Below are positions 31,090 through 39,263 of a stretch of DNA of 64,000 nt, piece by piece (the first letter of the stretch is position 1; each line of letters starts with the position of its first letter). The translations under genes were made by a program, and so were the position numbers. The notes under the pieces are model-generated. The model was not told the origin of the DNA. It worked only from the letters and a program-made list of their open reading frames with translations, and made no database searches. This stretch comes from Enterococcus casseliflavus NBRC 100478 (GTDB lineage: Bacteria > Bacillota > Bacilli > Lactobacillales > Enterococcaceae): the NCBI RefSeq assembly GCF_001544095.1, contig NZ_BCPT01000002.1, positions 124,001 through 188,000 on the forward strand, in the 5' to 3' direction.

Positions 31090-32797
31090 CGTCGGCACCT
31101 CCTGTCTGACCTTGATAAATGGCTTGGTAGATCGCATTTTCTGCTAGTAATTCTTGGTGACTGCCAAAGCCGTTCATTTGCCCGTTTTCCAGTACCAAAA
31201 TTTTGTCGGCATGCTGGATCGAGCTGATCCGCTGCGCGATCAAGACCGTCGTCGTCTGTTGAAACTGCTGTCTCAGGACCTTGCGCAACTGAGCGTCGGT
31301 CCGATAATCCAGCGCACTGGCAGAATCATCCAAAATCAAAATCTCTGGATCCCCCGCCAAGGCCCGCGATAACAAGACCCGCTGCTTTTGACCCCCGCTT
31401 AAATTGCTGCCTTTAGCATGCAGTGGATGAGCTAAGCGCTTGGGTAGTTGATTGATAAACTCCTTGGCTTGGGCGCGAGCCGCCGCTTCTTCGATCTGTT
31501 CTTTGGAAAACCGCCGACCAAAAGCGATATTTTCTTCGATCGTTTCCGCAAAAAGCACGTCTTTTTGTAAGACGACACCGAATAACTGATGCAGCTCCGT
31601 CGGATCGATGGAGCGAATGTCGCGACCAGCGATGCGAATCATGCCCTTCGTTGGGTCATAGAGCCGCAGCAGTAGTTTGACGATCGTTGATTTTCCACTA
31701 CCAGTCGCACCGATAATCCCTAAGGTTTCTCCCGGCTGCAAGGAAAAATCGATGTCTTTCAGCACCTGGGTACCGTTAGGATAGGTGAAGGAAACTTTTT
31801 CAAAAACGATATGCGCAGACTCTTCTTTGACAGGCGCCTCAATGACTTGCATATTTTGCGGCAGGCGCAAGACGGATTGGATTCGATCGGCAGAAGCCAG
31901 CCCCTTTGACACGATCACAAAGATGCGCGTGATACTGAGCATGGCATTCAAAATGATCGTAAAATAAGTCAAAAAGGCGATGATGACGCCTGGTTGGGTC
32001 AATCCTTGATTGACGCGAAAGGCACTGACGACGATCACTAGCGTCAGTCCGATATTCAAAAATAGGTCCATCAGGGGTGGTGTCGCAGCCATCGTTCGAT
32101 TAGCGGTAGTTTCCGCAGCTACTACGTCTTGGTTGACGTGGTCAAAGCGCTTTTTCTCGTAATCTGCTTTGGACAAGGCCTTGATCACCCGAGCCCCAGT
32201 CACATTTTCACGGACAGTTCGCACCAACACATCCACTTGCTTTTGCAATGAGGCAAACAAGGGAATCCCCCGTTTCGAGATCGTGACTGCCGCCACTAAA
32301 GTGAAGGGCAAGACGCCTACTAAGACCAGCGTCAACACGGGATCTAATGTGGCAGTGATCATGATCCCCCCTAATAACAGAATCGGGGCACGAATCCCCA
32401 TCCGTTGGATCATCCCTACCGTTTGATGGATATTGTAAGTGTCTGTCGTCAAGCGAGACACCAAAGAAGGGATCCCGACTTCTTCGACTTGCGGAATCGA
32501 CAGATAGGAAACTTTTTCAAATAAATCATGGCGTATACTGCCGTTGGTATCGCGAGCAACACTGGAGGCCATCCGATTGGCGATGATATTGGTGACGACT
32601 GCGATGATGGAGCAGACCACCATCGCCCCACCCCAAGCAAAAATTGCAGATACCTGCTTGGTGGGGATCACAGAATCGATGATATACGCCAAAATCCAAG
32701 GCAATAGCAAGTCCATCAGGGAGCCGAAGAATTTGATACTGACGCCAAGGGAGATGCGGCCGATATAGGGTTTTAAATATTGAGTCAAAAGATTCAT
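31055..32797 (-). CDS. Heterodimeric ABC exporter, first subunit (degenerate ATPase site)
   Basis: A protein of 580 residues: transmembrane domain (about 10-310), then ATPase domain. Walker A GATGSGKST and signature LSGGQKQR are intact, but Walker B reads ILILDDSASALD, with Asp in place of the catalytic Glu. That is the hallmark of the degenerate site in heterodimeric exporters such as TM287/288 and LmrCD. The start ATG 32797 overlaps the stop of the MarR gene (ATGA), so the genes are translationally coupled. It likely extrudes drugs or other hydrophobic compounds together with the next gene product. Confidence 0.9.
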   Translation of the reverse strand: MNLLTQYLKPYIGRISLGVSIKFFGSLMDLLLPWILAYIIDSVIPTKQVSAIFAWGGAMVVCSIIAVVTNIIANRMASSVARDTNGSIRHDLFEKVSYLSIPQVEEVGIPSLVSRLTTDTYNIHQTVGMIQRMGIRAPILLLGGIMITATLDPVLTLVLVGVLPFTLVAAVTISKRGIPLFASLQKQVDVLVRTVRENVTGARVIKALSKADYEKKRFDHVNQDVVAAETTANRTMAATPPLMDLFLNIGLTLVIVVSAFRVNQGLTQPGVIIAFLTYFTIILNAMLSITRIFVIVSKGLASADRIQSVLRLPQNMQVIEAPVKEESAHIVFEKVSFTYPNGTQVLKDIDFSLQPGETLGIIGATGSGKSTIVKLLLRLYDPTKGMIRIAGRDIRSIDPTELHQLFGVVLQKDVLFAETIEENIAFGRRFSKEQIEEAAARAQAKEFINQLPKRLAHPLHAKGSNLSGGQKQRVLLSRALAGDPEILILDDSASALDYRTDAQLRKVLRQQFQQTTTVLIAQRISSIQHADKILVLENGQMNGFGSHQELLAENAIYQAIYQGQTGGADDAEEKNGKTAG

Positions 32798-33234
32798 TCC
32801 ATCGCCTCATCTTTCGCTAAAATCCGCTGGGAATTTTCTTTGACGATTTCCAGATCGGCGATCAACTGCTGCTGTTGGGCAGCAGAAAAACCTGCTACGA
32901 CTTGTTCATTCCAGCTTTGAAGCAGCTGTTGGATCGCTGGTTGGACGGCGAGTGCTTTTTCGGTTGGATAAACCAGTAATTGTCGTTTGTCGGTGGGACT
33001 GCTGGTTCTAGTGACAAATCCTCGTTCTTCTAGGATTGCTAGTTGACGGGCAACATTGCTTTTATTCACAAAAATCTTCTTGGCTAAGGCTTCTTGACTG
33101 ATCCCCGGTTGGCGGCAAATGTTTAAGATATAGGTATGATGCATCCCGCCTAAACCAAATTTTTTCAGTTCTTTTTCCCGATAAAGGGTGGCGAGACGGG
33201 CAATATGATTGATTGAGCGGATAATGGCTTCCAT
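32794..33234 (-). CDS. MarR-family transcriptional regulator
   Basis: A protein of 146 residues with the MarR winged HTH (about 35-100): ISQEALAKKIFVNKSNVARQ as recognition region and GFVTRTSSPTDKRQLLVYPT as the wing. ATG 33234 lies 5 bp after AGGAG; a GTG two codons upstream falls at the ribosome site. It is the first gene of an operon with the two ABC exporter subunits. A perfect 13-bp inverted repeat overlaps its promoter, so it very likely represses its own operon until a ligand, possibly an exported drug, releases it. Confidence 0.9.
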   Translation of the reverse strand: MEAIIRSINHIARLATLYREKELKKFGLGGMHHTYILNICRQPGISQEALAKKIFVNKSNVARQLAILEERGFVTRTSSPTDKRQLLVYPTEKALAVQPAIQQLLQSWNEQVVAGFSAAQQQQLIADLEIVKENSQRILAKDEAME

Positions 33235-33275
33235 GAGCACTCCTGCCTTTCTTAGTTCTTCAAAGTGTCTAATCT

Positions 33276-33312
33276 ATTATAAGGAATAATCGTTGCGTGC
33301 GCAACGATTATT
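33276..33312 (-). promoter_or_regulatory. MarR operon promoter with long perfect palindrome
   Basis: On the minus strand TTGCGC (complement of 33299-33304) and TATAAT (complement of 33276-33281) are 17 bp apart. The palindrome at 33285-33312 has perfect 13-bp arms, AATAATCGTTGCG and its complement, with a 2-bp centre. It covers the -35 and most of the spacer, as expected for an autorepressor site. Confidence 0.85.
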
Positions 33313-33353
33313 GTTTCTGACGAAAAGCAACAGGTCCACTGTTGTTGATCAGC

Positions 33354-33390
33354 AAAAAAAGAACTTCAGCCCTCTCGCTGAAGTTCTTTC
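33354..33390 (-). terminator. Rho-independent terminator
   Basis: AAAGAACTTCAG and CTGAAGTTCTTT pair perfectly around an 8-nt loop, with A and T runs on both sides. It ends the large membrane-protein gene and may work in both directions. Confidence 0.88.
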
Positions 33391-33400
33391 CTTATTCATT

Positions 33401-35152
33401 TTATTCAGATTCTTTCAATAAAGCTTGTACGACCTTACGACGACGGTACAGCTGTCTTGTTTTCCAGCTGATAAAGCCGATGAGTAAAGCGAGCCAAGAA
33501 ATGATCGTCAGCCATAAAGCTCCGTCGAAAAACCAAGGCGCGTCGTAATCAACGACTAAGACATTCTCCCCTGCTTGCTGTTGGACAGAAACGGCACCAA
33601 TGGCACTCAAAGAGACATCTTTTTCAGTTAGTGGCTGCTGATTGAGGGTCAATTCAGTATATCGGTAATTGATGATCGGTAAAGCCTTCCACGTCTCTTG
33701 ATCACCTTGCCAACGTAAAGTAAGCTTCCCGTTTTCTACGGTTTTTGCCACGCTATCATTCTTTTCAATGATTTCTTCCCCGTACAAATTGTACTTGTTC
33801 TTCTTGGTTTCTTGATAGAGGGGCAGATAATCTGGCGTAGAACGTTGATACAGCGCTAATGCTAAGGACTTGTCTTTACTAAAATAGGCTTCCTTCAATT
33901 GCGCTTCAGATTCCGCCGACAGATAGGTGTGGTTTCGCAGTGAAACCGCAGCTTCATCGGAGTGCCAGTCCTGCATTTTGACCGTGTTTTGGATCAGGAT
34001 TTGACCAACACTCAAGACTAAAACGAGGACGAACCAACGCGGATTTGCCAATGGCTTGCCCCGATAATAAGGAACTAGCAGGCACAAACCGACTAAGATC
34101 AAAATCGTGGCAGGAACAAAGAACCGAAAAGGAAATTGCAGTAAATTGATCACACCATTGTCCAGACTGCCTAGCCATTGCCAAGGAACAGCGTTCGATG
34201 ATAAAACGAAAAAGACTGCTGCAGCTGCCGTCATTAATTTGAAGCCGCCAGATAGACGTGGCCACACACGGATCGCACCGCAAAAGAACAAGGCACATAA
34301 GATGGGCAGCAGGTACGGAGTCGTCCACCAATAGCTGCTGGTTCCAGTAATGGTATTGTTCTGCATGTTGCGATTCACAAAAGGCGCGATCAACGTGTTA
34401 CTCGTATAAAGATCCAACATCCCTAACCAAATATTGGCGGTCAGTAGCAAGAAGATTCCGATCGCTCCTGCTAAGCGCAGCACCAATTGTCGTTTTTCTT
34501 CGCCAGAAGTCCCAACAAAAAAGGCGCGTAAGAAAAAGGGCACGTATAAGAACACTAACAAGATGCTTGAAAACACATGGATTTGAAATAAGACCGCCAC
34601 GGAAACCCCTACCGCAAAAGGCCGTAACCGTTTATGTTCCCCTAGTGCGATCAGTGGGATCAGGCACAGCGGCAGCACAGCCGCCCCCCAAGCAGAAAAG
34701 CCCTGTCGCTCAATCCAATACTGGACAGAATAGGTCGCCATAAACAGGACGCTCATCCCCACTGACAGCCAACCATTGACTCGTAATTTCTTTAATAAGC
34801 CAAACATCGAAAACCCTGCTAACAAATAGAGCAGCCCGTTGGCGAGCAGCTGGTAGGAAAACCACGAAGGACTCAGCAAGACCAGCAATCCTTGGAAATA
34901 GGCAAAAAAGGGCCCGTATAATGCATTGACGATACGAGCAGATTGCTGAAACCCGTAGATAGAAAGAAAATATTGAAAATTGCCCTCTTTGATCTGCTGG
35001 CTGGTCTCATAAAAACGATTGAAGTGAAAGACCACATCAGAGCCCAAAATCATGCCTTGGCCTAAGATCTGCGGTAATAAAAAAACACCACTCATTGCAA
35101 TCAGAATCACCACTTGCCAGAAAAGCGGCTTTTGTACTATTTTTTGTTTCAA
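33401..35152 (-). CDS. Large polytopic membrane protein (GT-C / YfhO-like)
   Basis: A protein of 583 residues with about twelve membrane helices up to residue 430, a polar extracytoplasmic part (about 430-555) and a last helix before a basic tail. The first loop has LGSDVVFHFNRFYE and later NALYGPFFAYFQG. This pattern is seen in lactobacillale membrane proteins annotated as PTPS-related or GT-C-like glycosyltransferases, so a role in envelope polymer glycosylation is possible but not shown. I chose TTG 35152 because AAGGAGG (complement of 35160-35166) lies 7 bp before it; the frame extends to an ATG at 35248 that has no ribosome site. Confidence 0.65.
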   Translation of the reverse strand: MKQKIVQKPLFWQVVILIAMSGVFLLPQILGQGMILGSDVVFHFNRFYETSQQIKEGNFQYFLSIYGFQQSARIVNALYGPFFAYFQGLLVLLSPSWFSYQLLANGLLYLLAGFSMFGLLKKLRVNGWLSVGMSVLFMATYSVQYWIERQGFSAWGAAVLPLCLIPLIALGEHKRLRPFAVGVSVAVLFQIHVFSSILLVFLYVPFFLRAFFVGTSGEEKRQLVLRLAGAIGIFLLLTANIWLGMLDLYTSNTLIAPFVNRNMQNNTITGTSSYWWTTPYLLPILCALFFCGAIRVWPRLSGGFKLMTAAAAVFFVLSSNAVPWQWLGSLDNGVINLLQFPFRFFVPATILILVGLCLLVPYYRGKPLANPRWFVLVLVLSVGQILIQNTVKMQDWHSDEAAVSLRNHTYLSAESEAQLKEAYFSKDKSLALALYQRSTPDYLPLYQETKKNKYNLYGEEIIEKNDSVAKTVENGKLTLRWQGDQETWKALPIINYRYTELTLNQQPLTEKDVSLSAIGAVSVQQQAGENVLVVDYDAPWFFDGALWLTIISWLALLIGFISWKTRQLYRRRKVVQALLKESE

Positions 35153-35317
35153 AAAAAAACCTCCTTGCACCTTTTCGGTACGCTCATAAAAAGAGTACCA
35201 GATAGGGACGAGGAGGGGAAAAAGAAAGCTTAGTGAAAAGGGATACATGGTAAAAATTTAACCAATTACTAAACTTTTCTAGGTTTTAGGTGGTCGTTTC
35301 TGTGCTTTTTCTCAAAT

Positions 35318-35686
35318 TTATTGGGTGATCGTTTGCCAGCTTTCCAGTAGTTCGCTTAAAAGCGGGACGACCGTTTCTGCAGGGGCTGCCTCTTTTTGGA
35401 CATTGGCACTGACTAGCTGATCGTACATATAGCCATACAGAGAATCGAGATCTTCTGCAATAGCGCCGCCTTGCTCACGGTCTAAAGAGACCCGTAATTC
35501 CAATAAAATATTCTGCGCCTTGACAAATTGCTGATGAGCTTGGCTCAACTCTTCTTTTTCCAATGCGATCACCGCTAATTTGATATTTTTGATCGCTGCT
35601 TGCAACAGCATTTCAATCAGTTTGTTGGGGGAGGCACTCATTACTTGGTTCTGCAAATAGTTGTTTTGCATTTTTTGATAATTCAT
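35318..35686 (-). CDS. fliS: FliS, flagellin export chaperone
   Basis: A protein of 122 residues, the usual size. It has the N-terminal YLQNQVMSASPNKLIEMLL pattern and the LLELRVSLDREQGG...LDSLYGYMYDQL region of FliS. It binds the C-terminal end of flagellin in the cytoplasm and keeps it unfolded until export. ATG 35686 follows GAGGAAAA; the longer upstream frame is the tail of the previous gene region. It is the last gene of the flaG-fliD-fliT-like-fliS group. No clear terminator is seen in the 70 bp after it. Confidence 0.9.
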   Translation of the reverse strand: MNYQKMQNNYLQNQVMSASPNKLIEMLLQAAIKNIKLAVIALEKEELSQAHQQFVKAQNILLELRVSLDREQGGAIAEDLDSLYGYMYDQLVSANVQKEAAPAETVVPLLSELLESWQTITQ

Positions 35687-35699
35687 CTTTTTTTCCTCA

Positions 35700-36029
35700 C
35701 TATAAATCAAATTCGACGAAGGCGGCACTGTCTTCTTGCTGCAAATACGTTTTGACAAGATTATTTTTGCGGTTCAAACGCCCCAATTCTTGTTTGATCT
35801 CTTGCTGCTGGGCTTTGACCTGGTCTAAGAACGCTTGATACGCTTGGATCACTTGTTGCGCCAACGCACTGGTTTGTGGACTATGGCTCTGTTCTTCTGC
35901 TTGCATGGCTGCTATGACCGCTGCATTGGCTGCCATCAAACGACCGGCTTCTTCGCTGTCGCCGCGCCATTGGGCAAAACCAGTTAAGATCTGATTCAAA
36001 CGTTCATCTAATGATACGTGTGGCTCCAT
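35700..36029 (-). CDS. FliT-like small flagellar protein
   Basis: A protein of 109 residues, entirely helical in appearance, with a long Gln/Glu-rich coiled segment (about 55-90: VIQAYQAFLDQVKAQQQEI). It has no motif that fixes its family. Its place between fliD and fliS is where FliT-type chaperones of the cap protein lie in many bacteria, and its size fits. ATG 36029 follows AAAGGA. The fliS start lies 13 bp after its stop, so the two are probably coupled. Confidence 0.6.
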   Translation of the reverse strand: MEPHVSLDERLNQILTGFAQWRGDSEEAGRLMAANAAVIAAMQAEEQSHSPQTSALAQQVIQAYQAFLDQVKAQQQEIKQELGRLNRKNNLVKTYLQQEDSAAFVEFDL

Positions 36030-36103
36030 CGGTTGTTTCCTTTCATGTTGACGAGGGTTTCTTATGCGAATGAGAAAATGACTGCTTTAATCGGCTATCC
36101 TGC

Positions 36104-37525
36104 CTAGTTTGACGTATTGGCAAACTGATTGCTTAGGTAGCTCAGCTGATTTTCAGCCTCCATCATCACGGAGTCTAACTTGGTAAACATTGTGATGTAA
36201 CGCTCTTTTTTCATTGCTAAAATATCATCAAACCGTGTGATCTGCTTGTTTAAATCCTTGATGGTACTGTCATAGGTCGCAGATTTGGTGGCAATGATCC
36301 CTTTATTGGCTGAAGTATTGACGACATAGCTGTTGGCTAATTCTTTTAGGGCTAGTGTATAGCCAGTCTCTTTCGTGCTCGCACTGCCATCAGCTTCTTT
36401 GGTTTTCGTACTTGCATAAAAGAAAGACTTCACAGCAGCGGGATCTTCCGCTAAGGCTTCTTTTAACTTTGTCGTATCCAATCCCAATGTACCATCATTA
36501 TCGACGGTGGAGATGCCTAGCTTATTAGCGGTCAGCTTTGAACCGCTGACGGCTGGAATGGTGATCAAATTTCGCAATTGGGTCTGTAGACGAGTCAACG
36601 CACTGTCTCCCACCAAGGTCCCCGTCTTGTTGTTTTCACTACTAGGATCTCCCACGGTCAAATTGTCGCCGATAAAACTCATCAAGCTATTGTATTGATC
36701 CACTAATCCTTGCACTGCATCAACGACTTTCGAGGTATCATTGGCTAAAGAAAGCGTCACATGCTCCTCGCTTTTTTTCGCTAACGTCAGCGTGACACCA
36801 TCGATAACATCCGTCACACTGTTGCTGTCGCGAGTGATCTTCATGCCGTCTAGCTCAAAAATAGCCGGTTGGCCTTGCGTCGTTGTCGCAGTTGAACCGA
36901 TCCCTAACCCTTCGGCGGCATTGCCGTCGATCAAGAAATTTTTGTCGCCCATTTTGGTATTTGTTAAAATCAAACGGTTATCCACAATGCTCGCCGCGAC
37001 GAAGGTCGTCTTGCTTTGGCTATTGATCTTGGCTGCCACATCTTTTAAGCTGTCTTCGGCCGTGATCTCGATCGAAGCGGTGATCGGTTTGCCATCTTCA
37101 TCGACTTCCGAACTGGTCAATGACAGCTGACCACTGACATTTAGGGCCGTTTTGCTGCTTTGAGCTACTTGACTCCCCGTCACCTTCGTGGCTGTTGCTA
37201 GTTGGTTGACTTTTAGATCATAGGTGCCTTCTGGAGCTTCCGTTGTTCCTGCAATTGAAGCGATGCTGCTATTGGTGGTCGTCGCTTTTTTCGTTTGATA
37301 AGCATCATCTTTTTGTAATGCATCGACTTTTGACAAAAAGTTAGTCAAGCGAGTGCTGATATCACTCCACGCCGTTTTTTGTGCTTTAAGCGACGTGATT
37401 TTATTCTCAGCGCGGGTCTTGTTGATCGCATCTGCCGCCAATAATTTTTCAATATCTTCTGAAGTCACGCCAGAATAACTCCCTAGCGTTGTACTGATTC
37501 CTGAACTGCTGGTTACACTTGCCAT
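36104..37525 (-). CDS. fliD: FliD, flagellar cap (hook-associated protein 2)
   Basis: A protein of 473 residues. The N-terminal part (GISTTLGSYSGVTSEDIEKL...INKTRAENKITSLKAQKTAW) and C-terminal part (YDSTIKDLNKQITRFDDILAMKKERYITMFTKLDSVM, quoted in pieces) are the coiled domains typical of FliD; the Ser/Thr-rich middle forms the cap head. It sits at the filament tip and guides flagellin assembly. ATG 37525 follows GAAAGGGATG. It starts 4 bp after flaG, so the pair is co-translated. Confidence 0.92.
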   Translation of the reverse strand: MASVTSSSGISTTLGSYSGVTSEDIEKLLAADAINKTRAENKITSLKAQKTAWSDISTRLTNFLSKVDALQKDDAYQTKKATTTNSSIASIAGTTEAPEGTYDLKVNQLATATKVTGSQVAQSSKTALNVSGQLSLTSSEVDEDGKPITASIEITAEDSLKDVAAKINSQSKTTFVAASIVDNRLILTNTKMGDKNFLIDGNAAEGLGIGSTATTTQGQPAIFELDGMKITRDSNSVTDVIDGVTLTLAKKSEEHVTLSLANDTSKVVDAVQGLVDQYNSLMSFIGDNLTVGDPSSENNKTGTLVGDSALTRLQTQLRNLITIPAVSGSKLTANKLGISTVDNDGTLGLDTTKLKEALAEDPAAVKSFFYASTKTKEADGSASTKETGYTLALKELANSYVVNTSANKGIIATKSATYDSTIKDLNKQITRFDDILAMKKERYITMFTKLDSVMMEAENQLSYLSNQFANTSN

Positions 37526-37529
37526 GTTT

Positions 37530-37943
37530 TCATCCCTTTCGATCGACCGCGATGCCCATATCATCCCATATTTTCCCAATCACATCTAGCATGTTGGCGG
37601 GCGGGATCTCTTTGATCACTTCGTTGGTCTGCATATCCACTAAACGCACCATCGTACGCCCCGTGCGCTCATGTACTTCATAAGCCAATTTCATATCTTT
37701 GCCAAGTAGTCGCTGATTCACTTCCTCCACGGAGGCTGCGATCTTGTGCTGATCGGCTACTGAAAAATAGTGGATCGGCGGTTCAGTGGCCACTGTCTGT
37801 TCCTTTTTCTCCGCCAGTTTCCCCTCTTGGTGTTGCGGCTGAAGGTTGGCGGTCTCTTGATCTAGGGATTCGATCGGACGTGCTTTAGCGACCGACGCAA
37901 CGGCTTCGATCGGGTGTATTCCTGACATTGGCTGAATATCCAT
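37530..37943 (-). CDS. flaG: FlaG-family flagellar protein
   Basis: A protein of 137 residues. The N-terminal third is variable and polar. The C-terminal 70 residues match FlaG: VEEVNQRLLGKDMKLAYEVHERTG, MVRLVDMQTNEVIKEIPP and MLDVIGKIWDDMG. FlaG influences filament length in several bacteria. ATG 37943 follows GAGGAAG. It comes after the flagellin terminator, so its expression depends on read-through or on a promoter I could not see in the 40 bp between. Confidence 0.88.
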   Translation of the reverse strand: MDIQPMSGIHPIEAVASVAKARPIESLDQETANLQPQHQEGKLAEKKEQTVATEPPIHYFSVADQHKIAASVEEVNQRLLGKDMKLAYEVHERTGRTMVRLVDMQTNEVIKEIPPANMLDVIGKIWDDMGIAVDRKG

Positions 37944-37983
37944 CAGAGCTTCCTCATTTCTAAGCGTTTTTGTGCTGCTATGT

Positions 37984-38023
37984 AAAACACAAGAACTGCG
38001 CTTCCCCTAGGCAGTCCTTGTGT
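37984..38023 (-). terminator. Rho-independent terminator after the flagellin gene
   Basis: ACACAAGGACTGC and GCAGTTCTTGTGT pair with one G:T around an 11-nt loop, followed by four T on the minus strand. Confidence 0.8.
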
Positions 38024-38045
38024 CAGTGGTTCACTTGATCAAAAA

Positions 38046-39128
38046 TTATCCTTGTAACAAGCTCAATACGCTGTTAGGCATTGAGTTTGCTTGTGCCAAC
38101 ATTGAAGTTGCTGCTTGAGAAAGGATGTTGCTCTTCGTAAAGCTCATCATTTCTTGCGCCATATCAACGTCACGGATACGTGAGTTTGCTTCAGATAGGT
38201 TTTCTTGCGTTGTACCTAAGTTGTTGATTGTGTGTTCTAGACGGTTTTGCGCCGCACCAAGATCCGCACGTTGTGCAGAAACTGCTTTGATCGCTTCATC
38301 GATTTTTGTGATTGGGTTGTTTTCAACGCTGACAGTTGCCGCTGCTGCTTTGCCTTCATCAGAAGCGGTAAATGTTGCTAAAGCATCATCGTATGTTTTT
38401 TGAGCTGTTGCTTTTGCTGTATCATCAGCAGCTGTATCGATGGCTGTTTGTAATTCAGCAACTGTTTTACCAGCTGCCGCATCAACTGTGCCGTCCGCTG
38501 CATATTTTGTTGTAGCATCTGCTTTAAAGGCAGTCGCTACTGCTTTATCTTTTGCTGCAGCAACAGCTTTAGCATCGCTTGTGTCAATGGCTTGGGTTAA
38601 ATCTAAGCCTTTTACTTTCAATGCAGATGAGCTCATGTTGTTGATTGAAACGCTCATTGTTTGGTTTGCGTTGGCACCGATTTGGAAAGTGAATGATTTC
38701 GCATCATCGCCTTCACCAGTTAACAAGCTTTTTGTATTGAATTCAGTGGTATTACTGATACGGTCGATTTCATCAGACAATGCGGTGTATTCTTTGTTGA
38801 TCGCACTGCGGTCGTCATCACTTAACGTACCGTTTGAACTTTGTACCGCAAGATCACGCATACGGCCTAAGATGCTGTGGGTTTCATTTAATGCACCTTC
38901 TGCTGTTTGGATCAATGAAATACCATCTTGTGCGTTGCTTTTTGCTTGTGACAAACCGCCGATTTGGCCTTTCATTTTTTCAGAAATTGCTAAGCCAGCT
39001 GCGTCGTCCCCAGCTTTGTTGATGCGTAAGCCTGAAGATAATTTAGACAAAGAATTGCTTTTAGAAGCATTTGCTGCCGTTAGGCGTGAGTAAGTATTCA
39101 ATGCTGAAACGTTTGTATTGATTCTCAT
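38046..39128 (-). CDS. hag: Flagellin
   Basis: A protein of 360 residues. The conserved N-terminal D0/D1 (MRINTNVSALNTYSRLTAAN, then SSGLRINKAGDDAAGLAISE) and C-terminal D1/D0 (NNLGTTQENLSEANSRIRDVDMA in part, and MLAQANSMPNSVLSLLQG) flank a central Ala/Lys/Asp-rich insert at about 165-265. The D1 helix reads LGRMRDLAVQ, close to the TLR5 contact motif. ATG 39128 follows AGGAGGAACTACAC, a strong ribosome site. A sigma-28 promoter lies 48-75 bp upstream, and terminators flank the gene, so it is an independent, highly expressed unit. Confidence 0.95.
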   Translation of the reverse strand: MRINTNVSALNTYSRLTAANASKSNSLSKLSSGLRINKAGDDAAGLAISEKMKGQIGGLSQAKSNAQDGISLIQTAEGALNETHSILGRMRDLAVQSSNGTLSDDDRSAINKEYTALSDEIDRISNTTEFNTKSLLTGEGDDAKSFTFQIGANANQTMSVSINNMSSSALKVKGLDLTQAIDTSDAKAVAAAKDKAVATAFKADATTKYAADGTVDAAAGKTVAELQTAIDTAADDTAKATAQKTYDDALATFTASDEGKAAAATVSVENNPITKIDEAIKAVSAQRADLGAAQNRLEHTINNLGTTQENLSEANSRIRDVDMAQEMMSFTKSNILSQAATSMLAQANSMPNSVLSLLQG

Positions 39129-39175
39129 GTGTAGTTCCTCCTAATTTTATTCGCTAAGGTTTCCCTCTGCTACTA

Positions 39176-39203
39176 TTTATCGGAAGAAACCGTTCAGGGT
39201 TAA
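39176..39203 (-). promoter_or_regulatory. Sigma-28 promoter of flagellin
   Basis: On the minus strand TTAA (complement of 39200-39203), 16 bp, then CCGATAAA (complement of 39176-39183). This is the SigD/FliA pattern TAAA-N15-GCCGATAT shifted by one base in notation. Confidence 0.85.
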
Positions 39204-39226
39204 GCCTTTTTTCTAAAAAAAATAAA

Positions 39227-39260
39227 AAACTTTTGCTCTCAGCAAAGAACAAAAGTTTTT
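39227..39260 (-). terminator. Rho-independent terminator after flgL
   Basis: AAAACTTTTG and CAAAAGTTTT pair around a loop of about 13 nt, with A/T runs on both sides. It lies a few bases before the end of flgL on the plus map and isolates the flagellin promoter. Confidence 0.8.
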
Positions 39261-39263
39261 GGG

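Noticed and set aside
38440-39093. Long open frame on the plus strand opposite flagellin
   Set aside because: It is the antisense of a highly Ala/Ser-rich gene with no ribosome site or family match; the flagellin frame on the other strand is certain.
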